DNA from: Cetobacterium sp. UBA6069
GTDB taxonomy: Bacteria; Fusobacteriota; Fusobacteriia; Fusobacteriales; Fusobacteriaceae
Direction of reading: 5' to 3'
DNA length: 7,132 nt
Assembly: GCA_002428805.1 (NCBI GenBank)
Contig: DIXX01000026.1
Coordinates: forward strand, 1 to 7,132
The translations under genes and the position numbers were made by a program. Every line of letters begins with the position of its first letter. The stretch's first letter is position 1. The notes under the pieces were generated by a model, which was not told the origin of the DNA, searched no databases, and worked only from the letters and a program-made list of their open reading frames with translations. Of the stretch, positions 1 to 6,139 are shown in pieces.

Positions 1-8
1 ACTATGAA

Positions 9-96
9 GCCTGGGTGGCGGAATAGGTAGACGCACGGGACTTAAAATCCCGAGCTATCTGATAGCGTGCCGGTTCGATTCCGGCCCCAGGCACCA
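9..96 (+). tRNA. tRNA-Leu (anticodon TAA)
   Basis: A complete class II tRNA. The acceptor strands GCCTGGG (9-15) and CCCAGGC (86-92) pair fully, followed by discriminator A93 and an encoded CCA at 94-96. The anticodon loop CTTAAAA (41-47) sits between CGGGA and TCCCG and carries anticodon TAA at 43-45, which reads UUA leucine codons. A long variable arm built on the GCTATC/GATAGC inverted repeat (about 54-66) and the TTCGATT T-loop support leucine identity. It is the first of three closely spaced tRNA genes. Only 8 bases precede it here, so its promoter or any earlier tRNA lies outside the window. Confidence 0.97.
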
Positions 97-110
97 CTAA
101 TTATATATAT

Positions 111-186
111 CGCGGGGTAGAGCAGTTGGCAGCTCGTCGGGCTCATAACCCGAAGGTCGTTGGTTCGAATCCAGCCCCCGCCACCA
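111..186 (+). tRNA. Initiator tRNA-fMet (anticodon CAT)
   Basis: The acceptor arm is CGCGGGG (111-117) against CCCCGCC (176-182), then A183 and an encoded CCA (184-186). Anticodon CAT is at 144-146 in the loop CTCATAA. Two hallmarks identify it as the initiator rather than elongator Met or Ile tRNA. The anticodon stem has three consecutive G-C pairs next to the loop (GGG/CCC), and the first acceptor position is unpaired (C1 opposite C72). The mismatch is C-C, whereas the familiar Escherichia coli and Bacillus initiators have C1-A72. The gene starts 14 nt after the tRNA-Leu CCA with no terminator between them, so they probably share a transcript. Confidence 0.96.
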
Positions 187-198
187 AAACACACAGAT

Positions 199-274
199 GC
201 GTCATTAGCTCAGATGGTAGAGCACACGACTTTTAATCGTGTTGTCACTGGTTCGAGCCCAGTATGACGCACCA
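199..274 (+). tRNA. tRNA-Lys (anticodon TTT)
   Basis: The acceptor strands GCGTCAT (199-205) and ATGACGC (264-270) pair perfectly, followed by A271 and an encoded CCA at 272-274. The anticodon stem CACGA/TCGTG encloses the loop CTTTTAA (230-236) with anticodon TTT at 232-234, which reads AAA and AAG lysine codons. The D-arm (AGCTCAGATGGTAGAGC) and the TTCGAGC T-loop are canonical. It is the last gene of the tRNA cluster, 12 nt after the initiator tRNA and 13 nt before a strong terminator hairpin. Confidence 0.97.
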
Positions 275-287
275 ATAAGAAATTTTT

Positions 288-314
288 AAGATGTAGAGAT
301 ACATCTTTTTTTTT
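288..314 (+). terminator. Rho-independent terminator of the tRNA cluster
   Basis: An 8-bp stem AAGATGTA (288-295) / TACATCTT (300-307) closes a GAGA tetraloop. The 3' arm runs directly into an uninterrupted T tract through 314. It lies 13 nt after the tRNA-Lys CCA on the plus strand and ends the three-tRNA transcript before it could run into the opposing operon. Confidence 0.9.
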
Positions 315-323
315 ATTTAACAT

Positions 324-371
324 AAAAAAAATTATATAAAAATAACCTCTGCAATTAATACAGAAGTTATT
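324..371 (-). terminator. Rho-independent terminator of the phosphonate operon
   Basis: On the minus strand an 11-position stem formed by 361-371 and 341-351 has ten pairs and one C-A mismatch (347/365) around a 9-nt loop. It is followed by T-rich sequence, TTTTT then, after a short AT interruption, eight T residues at 331-324. It begins about 9 nt past the stop codon of the DeoR gene. It faces the tRNA terminator at 288-314, so the 105-nt gap between the two units is almost entirely a pair of converging terminators. Confidence 0.8.
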
Positions 372-379
372 GGATAGGT

Positions 380-1147
380 TTAATAAATTTTCACATTAAA
401 ATTTTTAGAAATTTTCTTTAAAAACTCATCTTCAGGATTACTAGAGATTATTGTATTTACAGAATCTAAATTACAAACCTTATAAAACTTTGTAGAATTA
501 AATTTTTCCTCTGTAATCATAAAGATATTTTCTGAGCAGTGCTTTAAAACTTCAGCTGTTACATGAGCTTCATCACAGTTATGAGATGTGATACCTTTTT
601 CAAAAGATATTCCATCAAGAGTTAAAAAGGCTTTATTGAAATAGTAATCTCTAATTGAAAGAGCAACTGTAGTTCCTGAAGTAGAAAGTAAGTTAAATTT
701 AACCTCTCCCCCCATGAAGAAAATTTTATGAGTATTCTCTGTGGTGCTAAAAAATTTAGTAAATTCAATAAGTGCAGCAAGAGAAACTGTTACAATTTTC
801 AGATTTTTTTTATATTTTAGATGAGGTATAAGTTTTGTAACAGTACTTCCAGCATCTAAAAATATACAATCTCCATCATTAATAAGTTCAGCAGCTTTTT
901 TTCCGAGTAAATCCTTTTCAGTAGAGAAAAGTTCCTCTCTTATAGAGTAGCTCTCGTCTACAGTAGAGCTTTTAATAGCTCCACCATAAACTTTTTGTAT
1001 ATCTATATTTTCAGTTACAATATCCTCTAAATCTTTACGAATAGTTTCCATAGTAACAGAGTATTTTTCTGATAACTCTTTTACATAAACGATATTTTTT
1101 TGATTTAGTTCCTCTAAAATATGTTGTCTACGCTGATTCATTAACAT
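380..1147 (-). CDS. DeoR/GlpR-family transcriptional regulator
   Basis: A 255-aa protein with the full DeoR layout. An N-terminal winged helix-turn-helix spans about residues 3-58, with recognition helix VTMETIRKDLEDI (31-43) and the family-typical wing ending YGGA (54-57). A C-terminal sensor domain fills about 75-235 (LINDGDCIFLDAGSTV at 88-103, MGGE at 145-148, DGISFEKGIT at 178-187). DeoR sensors usually bind phosphorylated sugars, so a phosphonate or a pathway intermediate as ligand is plausible here but is inference. The usual late motif near DxSKFG reads TEEKFN (212-217), a departure that may matter for ligand binding. The start at ATG 1147 is preferred because GGAGA lies 8 nt upstream. 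A TTG at 1186 lies inside phnW and has no comparable support, and another ATG (codon 3) is at 1141. The gene starts 4 nt after the phnW stop and is last in the operon, so autoregulation of the cluster is likely but unproven. Confidence 0.88.
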   Translation of the reverse strand: MLMNQRRQHILEELNQKNIVYVKELSEKYSVTMETIRKDLEDIVTENIDIQKVYGGAIKSSTVDESYSIREELFSTEKDLLGKKAAELINDGDCIFLDAGSTVTKLIPHLKYKKNLKIVTVSLAALIEFTKFFSTTENTHKIFFMGGEVKFNLLSTSGTTVALSIRDYYFNKAFLTLDGISFEKGITSHNCDEAHVTAEVLKHCSENIFMITEEKFNSTKFYKVCNLDSVNTIISSNPEDEFLKKISKNFNVKIY

Positions 1148-1151
1148 AATC

Positions 1152-2264
1152 TTATCTCCAGAACATAGACTTTTGGATAGAATCAATTAAAGTTTCAATA
1201 TCTGTAGAGTAAACCTCTCCAATATTTCCAATTCTAAAGCTTTCCTCTTTAGTTAACTTACCAGGATAGATAACAAATCCATGCTCTTTCAGTTTTGAGT
1301 AGAAAGTTTCAAACTTATACTCAGGGTGATTTGGTGCATAGAATGTAGTTATAATAGGAGATTGCTTTTCAGAAGAGATAATAGCATCAAATCCTAAATT
1401 AGCCATCCCTTTTACAAGCTTATCTTGGTTTTCTCTATATCTAGCCTCTCTAGCTTTTACTCCACCCTCTGCTTCTAACTCTAAAAGAGCTTGATAGAAT
1501 GCTCTAACAACATGAGTAGGTGAAGTGAATCTCCATTTCCCATTTCCACTTTCCATAACTTTCCATTGATCAAAGATATCTAAAGAGTGAGAACGAGCTT
1601 TTCCTTCGCATTTTGATAACTCAGATTTCTTAGCTATGATAAATCCAAAACCAGGAACACCTTGAATACACTTGTTAGCTGAACTAATTAGGAAATCAAT
1701 TTTATATTGTGGAATGTTGAAGTGAATTCCTCCAAAACTTGACATAGCATCTACTATGAAAGTTTTATTGTATTTTTTTACAATCTCTCCAATCTCTTTG
1801 ATAGGATTTAAAATTCCAGAAGTAGTTTCACAATGAACAACAGCGATGTGAGTTATTTCAGCATCATTTTTTAAAATAGATTCCAAGTGTGCTAAATCAT
1901 AAGTTTCTGTTTGTTCAATTTTATAGATAGAGTTTTTAACTCTGGCTACATCGCAGATAGTTTTCATTCTATCTCCGTAAGCACCATTAGAAAGAATTAA
2001 AATCTTCTCATTATCTCCAACAGTTGAAGTTAAAACAGCCTCAACAGAGAAAGTTCCGCTTCCCTGCATAGGAATCATAGTATAGTCATCTCCAGCTTCA
2101 GCAACATCTAAAACTCTTTTTCTCATATCTTGAACTAATGAGTTGTATTCATTATCCCAAGTACACCAGTCTTTAAGCATAGCTGATCTCACTCCAGAAG
2201 ATGTTGTCAAAGGTCCAGGTGTTAAAAGTATATATGGTCTATCTGTTAAATTGTTGTTATTCAT
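1152..2264 (-). CDS. phnW: 2-aminoethylphosphonate:pyruvate transaminase
   Basis: A 370-aa fold type I PLP enzyme that transfers the amino group of AEP to pyruvate, giving phosphonoacetaldehyde and alanine in the cytoplasm. Length and motifs match PhnW. They include the N-terminal LLTPGPLTTS (13-22), GSGTFSVEA (68-76), CETTSG (145-150), VDAMSSFGG with the PLP-contacting Asp172, SSANKCIQG with the presumed Schiff-base Lys198, and FRIGNIGE with Arg344, the position expected to bind the substrate acid group. A strong GGAGG 8 nt upstream supports ATG 2264. A TTG 15 nt earlier overlaps that site and is rejected. The start overlaps the end of the upstream PLP-enzyme gene by 8 nt (ATGAATAA). Its product is the substrate of PhnX, encoded two genes upstream. 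Identification is firm because the motifs and the phnX context agree. Confidence 0.95.
   Translation of the reverse strand: MNNNNLTDRPYILLTPGPLTTSSGVRSAMLKDWCTWDNEYNSLVQDMRKRVLDVAEAGDDYTMIPMQGSGTFSVEAVLTSTVGDNEKILILSNGAYGDRMKTICDVARVKNSIYKIEQTETYDLAHLESILKNDAEITHIAVVHCETTSGILNPIKEIGEIVKKYNKTFIVDAMSSFGGIHFNIPQYKIDFLISSANKCIQGVPGFGFIIAKKSELSKCEGKARSHSLDIFDQWKVMESGNGKWRFTSPTHVVRAFYQALLELEAEGGVKAREARYRENQDKLVKGMANLGFDAIISSEKQSPIITTFYAPNHPEYKFETFYSKLKEHGFVIYPGKLTKEESFRIGNIGEVYSTDIETLIDSIQKSMFWR
1155..1159 (-). promoter_or_regulatory. Ribosome binding site for the DeoR gene
   Basis: GGAGA on the minus strand lies inside the last two sense codons of phnW (TGG AGA) and 8 nt before the ATG at 1147. 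It decides that start over the upstream TTG and suggests translation is coupled to phnW. Confidence 0.75.
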
Positions 2265-3612
2265 ATTTATTTCCTCCAAAAATTTTTATATTTTCAATTT
2301 TTATGCTCTCTTCAAGAATTGTAAGAGCTTTTTCTAATTCACTCTTCTCTATAATAAGCGGCGGTGAAAGAGTTAAAATTCCACCTGAAACTTTGAAGCT
2401 CAAACCAGAATCTAGACAACTGTAAAGTATTCTATCAGCTTCAGAGTCAGCCTTCTCTTTCGTTTTTCTATCTCTCACAAGCTCGATAGCAAAAAGTAAT
2501 CCCTTAACTCTAACATCACCGATGATTTCGTATCTATTTTTTAGTATGTTCAGTCTATCTAAAAGAAACTTTTCCATCTCAGATGTTTTTTGTAAAATGT
2601 TATTGTTATCTATAAAATCAATCGCCGCATTAGCAGCAGCACATCCAACTGAAGATTTCTCATGTGTGTAGTGTCCTAAAGATGTATATTGTCCGATATT
2701 GAATTCATCTTTTGTTAAAAGAGCAGAGATTGGGAAGATACCTCCTCCAAGTCCTTTTCCAATTACGACGATATCAGGCTCGATATCATAGTGTTCAAAA
2801 GCAAAGAACTTTCCTGTTCTACCCATAGCGATTGCAGTTTCATCTAAAACTAAAAGTGTATTGTGCTTAGTACAAAGATCTCTAATACCTTTCATAAGCT
2901 TGTATGAAGGGATTTCTACCTCTGTATTTCTTATGGTTTCCATAAAGAGAGCTGCTATATCTCCATGTTTTTCTAAAGTATAATCTAAAATATTTAAGAA
3001 AGTCTCTTCATCAAACATGGGTCTATAAGAGTTATAAGGAACTAGATGCTCACAGCCAGCTAAGAGTCCACCGATTCCATTTCTGAAGTGTGCAGTTCCT
3101 CCTAAAGAAATCGCATCAATAGAGGCTCCGTGGAAAGAATCCCAAAAAGAAAGAAAACCATCTTTTTTAGTTACAAGTCGAGCTAACTTCATAGCCATTC
3201 CAATAGAAGATGTTGCACCTGGTGAGAATAGAACTTTATTTAAAACGCCATCAGTTTTATCCGAAAGTTTTTTTGCCAGAGTAATAGCAGAGTTATTTGT
3301 ATATCTTCTAGGAGAGAATGGAAGAGTTTCCATCTCCTCGATGATAGCCTTTTTAACATCTTCATTTCCAAATCCAACTTGGTGAACATTATTTCCATGA
3401 AAATCCATATATATTTTTCCAGAGATATCTTCTAAATAGATACCGTTTGATTTTTTTAAAACATTTAAACATGGTGTTGAAAGAGATTGATGAAGAAAAA
3501 TATCTTCATCATCTCTAAGAATAACGTTTGTTTCATTGTTAATATGTTTCTCTTGCCAACTTTTACGGTTCTGAGAGGTGTTTATATCTCCTTCAGAGGT
3601 AATTTTACTCAT
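2257..3612 (-). CDS. pbfA: Class III PLP enzyme, probable (R)-1-hydroxy-2-aminoethylphosphonate ammonia-lyase
   Basis: A 451-aa class III aminotransferase-fold protein. The PLP phosphate-binding loop reads PGATSSIGMAMKLAR (131-145). SFHGAS (159-164) supplies the residues stacking on the cofactor. LLVLDETAIAMGRTGKFFAF (253-272) contains Asp257 for the pyridine nitrogen, and IGKGLGGG holds Schiff-base Lys286. In ordinary class III transaminases these motifs read close to SGSEA, FHGRT and DEVQTGFGRTG, so the active site is atypical. Family knowledge: PbfA is a PLP lyase of this fold, commonly encoded next to phnW and phnX. It converts (R)-1-hydroxy-AEP to phosphonoacetaldehyde and ammonia. The location between phnX and phnW fits that role well. 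The symbol rests on context and motif pattern, not an alignment. Alternatives are a second phosphonate transaminase or a phospholyase related to the ethanolamine-phosphate enzymes. GAGG 7 nt upstream supports the ATG, which overlaps the phnX stop (TAATG). Confidence 0.78.
   Translation of the reverse strand: MSKITSEGDINTSQNRKSWQEKHINNETNVILRDDEDIFLHQSLSTPCLNVLKKSNGIYLEDISGKIYMDFHGNNVHQVGFGNEDVKKAIIEEMETLPFSPRRYTNNSAITLAKKLSDKTDGVLNKVLFSPGATSSIGMAMKLARLVTKKDGFLSFWDSFHGASIDAISLGGTAHFRNGIGGLLAGCEHLVPYNSYRPMFDEETFLNILDYTLEKHGDIAALFMETIRNTEVEIPSYKLMKGIRDLCTKHNTLLVLDETAIAMGRTGKFFAFEHYDIEPDIVVIGKGLGGGIFPISALLTKDEFNIGQYTSLGHYTHEKSSVGCAAANAAIDFIDNNNILQKTSEMEKFLLDRLNILKNRYEIIGDVRVKGLLFAIELVRDRKTKEKADSEADRILYSCLDSGLSFKVSGGILTLSPPLIIEKSELEKALTILEESIKIENIKIFGGNKYE
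2273..2277 (-). promoter_or_regulatory. Ribosome binding site for phnW
   Basis: A perfect GGAGG on the minus strand, 8 nt before ATG 2264, contained in the Gly-Gly codons near the C-terminus of the upstream gene. It fixes the phnW start and rules out the TTG at 2279, whose codon touches this site. Confidence 0.85.
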
Positions 3613-4418
3613 TAGATAACCTCTTCAGCATTCATTCTAGCGTTGATAACATCTATTATGTGTGGAAGATCTCCAACTTCTTCAACGATGTAGTCAGCTC
3701 CAGCTGCGTATAATCTTTTTGCAGCAGCATCCATTAACTTTTTTAACTCAGCGCTATCCATAGATTCTACCTCTTTTTGAGAAAGACCTAATTCACTTCC
3801 ACCCTTTAAAATTCCAACAGCCCAAACCCCAGCATTTTTACCCTCTTTCATATCTATAGTTGTATCTCCAATTTTTATAACAGAGTGTCTATTTGGAATA
3901 GCTAGAGCTATCATATTTTGGAAAATCATATAAGGATGTGGTCTTCCACCAGGAACTTCTGTTGATGTAATTCTAAAGTCAGGACAATATCCAAACTCTT
4001 TTGCCTTAGGTGCAACGATATCTAGCATCTCTTTTGTGTATCCAGTAGTACTTCCGATTTTTATATTTCTAGCTCTTAACTCTGCTTGAAGGTCTAACAT
4101 TCCTGGAACAGGTTCAGCAAAGTTTTCTAGTGAAGCGAATAGTACCTCTTCAAATCTTTCGTATAAAGAGTTGATATCATCCATTGTGTATTCTCTGTTG
4201 AATTTTTCTATCCATAAAGCATGTATTCTCTCCATTTTTAATAATGCTTTAATATGATCTATTTTTAACATTCCCATAGGTTTTCTAGCTTCTTCATAAC
4301 TGATTTCAATTCCAATCTCTTTAAAAACTTGAACGAAAACATCTAGTGGTGCAAAACAACCATAATCTACTGTAGTACCTGCCCAATCAAATATAACTGC
4401 CTTAATTTGTTTTTTCAT
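3612..4418 (-). CDS. phnX: Phosphonoacetaldehyde hydrolase (phosphonatase)
   Basis: A 268-aa HAD-superfamily enzyme that splits the C-P bond of phosphonoacetaldehyde into acetaldehyde and phosphate in the cytoplasm. The nucleophile loop FDWAGTTVD (10-18) supplies Asp11, with Ala13 where HAD phosphatases have a second Asp, a phosphonatase signature. Lys52 in MGMLKIDH (48-55) matches the lysine that forms the Schiff base with the aldehyde. STTGYT (123-128) is HAD motif II, GGRPHP (157-162) carries a conserved Arg159, and GDTTIDMKEGKNAG (184-197) gives the metal-binding acidic residues Asp185 and Asp189. Length is normal for the family. GGGAGG lies 8 nt before the ATG, which overlaps the permease stop by one base (TAATG). 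All catalytic residues look intact, so it should be active and receive substrate from PhnW and probably from the lyase encoded between them. Confidence 0.96.
   Translation of the reverse strand: MKKQIKAVIFDWAGTTVDYGCFAPLDVFVQVFKEIGIEISYEEARKPMGMLKIDHIKALLKMERIHALWIEKFNREYTMDDINSLYERFEEVLFASLENFAEPVPGMLDLQAELRARNIKIGSTTGYTKEMLDIVAPKAKEFGYCPDFRITSTEVPGGRPHPYMIFQNMIALAIPNRHSVIKIGDTTIDMKEGKNAGVWAVGILKGGSELGLSQKEVESMDSAELKKLMDAAAKRLYAAGADYIVEEVGDLPHIIDVINARMNAEEVI
3620..3623 (-). promoter_or_regulatory. Ribosome binding site for the probable pbfA
   Basis: GAGG on the minus strand, 7 nt before the ATG at 3612 and inside the 3' end of phnX. It is the weakest of the operon's ribosome binding sites, which would make the TAATG overlap with phnX more important for expression. 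Confidence 0.6.
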
Positions 4419-6139
4419 TATCTATTCCTCCCGAAGTATCTTTTTTTAATTAATTCATATATTGCTTTTACTAAAAGGTTCGTCCCAACAATTAGGATTC
4501 CCATTGCTGCTGCTTTTGCTTGATCCCCAACTTCATCAAGATTTACCATTGCTATAGAAGCAAGAGTCGTTTTTGATGTGTATAGGAAAACTGCTGCTGA
4601 AACTGTAGTCATACAGTTCACAAAATAGTATATAAAAATCTCACCGATAGTGTGCTTAGTAAGTGGTAGAGTTACATTGAAGAATGTTTTATACCAAGGT
4701 ACACCCATAGATAGAGATACAATTTCAAACTCTTTATCCAGCTTTTTCAAAGATGTTGATGCTGTCATGAAAGCAACCGAGAAAAAGTGTACGATGTTTA
4801 CAAGAACTAAAATCCAAAGAGTTCCATATATACTGTTGAATGGATTACCTACCCAACCAAGCAGTGGAATTCTAATATAGTCCATATTGAAGAAGAAAAT
4901 ATATCCTAAACCTAAAACCATTCCTGGTAAAGCTAAAGGTACAATTGCAAAGAATTTAATGACATTTCTTAGCTTAGTTAAACTCTCAGTCTTTAAACAG
5001 ATATATGCTCCAAGATAAGCTATTACTGTTCCAAAGAATGCTGAAAGTAGTGCAATAGTTATTGAATTTTTATAAAAATGGAAAGCTCCACCGTTAAAAT
5101 CAAAAAACTTGTAGTTATTTAATGTAAGCTCAAAGTTATATGGCCACATCTTAACGAAAGATGCAACAGCGGCTGTAACAAAAAGGCCTAAAACACTAAG
5201 AGCAATTATCCAGCAGAAACCGTAGAAGAAAACATCTCTTACAGTTGAATCTTCAATTCTATAGTTCATAGATTTTGCATTGAAGGTATCTCTTTGTTTT
5301 TTCTCTAAAGATTTTTCAAAGAAGAAAGATATCACTGCAGGGATAAGTAATAGTATACTCACAACTGCTCCTCTTCCTAAATTTTGTTGTCCAATCACTT
5401 GCTTATAGATATCTGTAGCTAAAACGTTGTAGTTTCCACCCACAACTTTTGGAGCTCCAAAGTCTGTAAAGGCAAGAATAAATGAAACAGTTGCTGTAGA
5501 GAAAACTGCATATTTACAAGATGGTAAAGTTATAGTGAAGAACTGCTTTACTTTACTTGTTCCAAGAGTTTTAGCAGCTTCGTAAAGTCTATAATCACTA
5601 TTTTGTAGTGCCATAGATATGATAAGGTAAGCTTGAGGTAGAGTGTAGATAACCTCACTTATCACAATTCCAGTTGGACCGTAAAGATTTATATCGGTTG
5701 CAATTGCTGGAAATTTCCCAAAGAATCCAGTGCTGATAACTCCCATTCTTCCAAAAAGATATACAAGAGAGATACCATGCAGCATAGTTGGAGCAAATAT
5801 AGGTAGAAGAATTAAAAACTTTAAAACTCCTTTTCCTTTTATATTACTTCTAGCCATTCCATAAGAATACCCAAATCCTAAGAATAGAGTTATAATCATA
5901 GTTAAAGAGGCTATTTTAACTGTGTTAAAGAACGATGACATAACGCCTGGACTAGTTAGATACTGTATAAAGTTTTGTAATCCGATAAAGTTTCCAGCGT
6001 TGTCTTCTGTTGCTTTTATACTTAAAGATAAAAGTGGAAAGGCCAGTGTAACAACGAAAAATGCTACGATTGCCCAAACAATGATATCTCTGACTTTTTC
6101 TGAAAGCAGTTTCTCAGATTTTTTAAAAATTAACTCCAT
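4418..6139 (-). CDS. phnU: Fused double-domain ABC permease, putative 2-aminoethylphosphonate transporter (PhnU type)
   Basis: A 573-aa inner-membrane protein with two ABC permease domains in one chain, about twice the length of a single permease subunit. Hydrophobic segments are visible near residues 17-40, 73-95, 107-130, 155-178, 212-228 and 258-275 in the first half, and near 303-328, 358-382, 392-417, 438-460, 500-522 and 540-560 in the second. Each half has the cytoplasmic EAA loop that contacts the ATPase: YEAAKTLGTSKVKQFF (186-201) and a more divergent FEIVSLSMGVPWYKTFF (471-487). It resembles iron/thiamine/AEP-type (Fbp-like) permeases. The AEP assignment depends on linkage to phnX and phnW, because permease sequence alone does not fix substrate. 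ATG 6139 has an extended purine-rich ribosome binding site and overlaps the ATPase gene by 10 nt. Confidence 0.85.
   Translation of the reverse strand: MELIFKKSEKLLSEKVRDIIVWAIVAFFVVTLAFPLLSLSIKATEDNAGNFIGLQNFIQYLTSPGVMSSFFNTVKIASLTMIITLFLGFGYSYGMARSNIKGKGVLKFLILLPIFAPTMLHGISLVYLFGRMGVISTGFFGKFPAIATDINLYGPTGIVISEVIYTLPQAYLIISMALQNSDYRLYEAAKTLGTSKVKQFFTITLPSCKYAVFSTATVSFILAFTDFGAPKVVGGNYNVLATDIYKQVIGQQNLGRGAVVSILLLIPAVISFFFEKSLEKKQRDTFNAKSMNYRIEDSTVRDVFFYGFCWIIALSVLGLFVTAAVASFVKMWPYNFELTLNNYKFFDFNGGAFHFYKNSITIALLSAFFGTVIAYLGAYICLKTESLTKLRNVIKFFAIVPLALPGMVLGLGYIFFFNMDYIRIPLLGWVGNPFNSIYGTLWILVLVNIVHFFSVAFMTASTSLKKLDKEFEIVSLSMGVPWYKTFFNVTLPLTKHTIGEIFIYYFVNCMTTVSAAVFLYTSKTTLASIAMVNLDEVGDQAKAAAMGILIVGTNLLVKAIYELIKKRYFGRNR
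4427..4432 (-). promoter_or_regulatory. Ribosome binding site for phnX
   Basis: GGGAGG on the minus strand, 8 nt before ATG 4418 and within the final codons of the permease gene. It supports the TAATG start and coupled translation. Confidence 0.8.

Noticed and set aside
199..274. tRNA-Lys as an attachment site for a mobile element
   Set aside because: No integrase, transposase or repeated tRNA 3' end was seen in the window. The adjacent operon is an ordinary metabolic one.
1148..1186. N-terminal extension of the DeoR protein from a TTG codon
   Set aside because: It would run 35 nt into phnW and add 13 residues ahead of the normal family N-terminus. ATG 1147 has a properly spaced GGAGA.
2265..2279. 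N-terminal extension of phnW from a TTG codon
   Set aside because: The TTG touches the GGAGG that serves the ATG at 2264. The ATG has ideal spacing and gives the usual PhnW length.
2143..2425. Two short overlapping plus-strand open frames opposite the phnW/PLP-enzyme junction
   Set aside because: They lie antisense to two well-supported genes, have no recognisable domains and no convincing ribosome binding site.
4650..4880. Plus-strand open frame of 76 codons opposite the permease
   Set aside because: It is an antisense shadow of a strongly conserved coding region and its product shows no recognisable motif.
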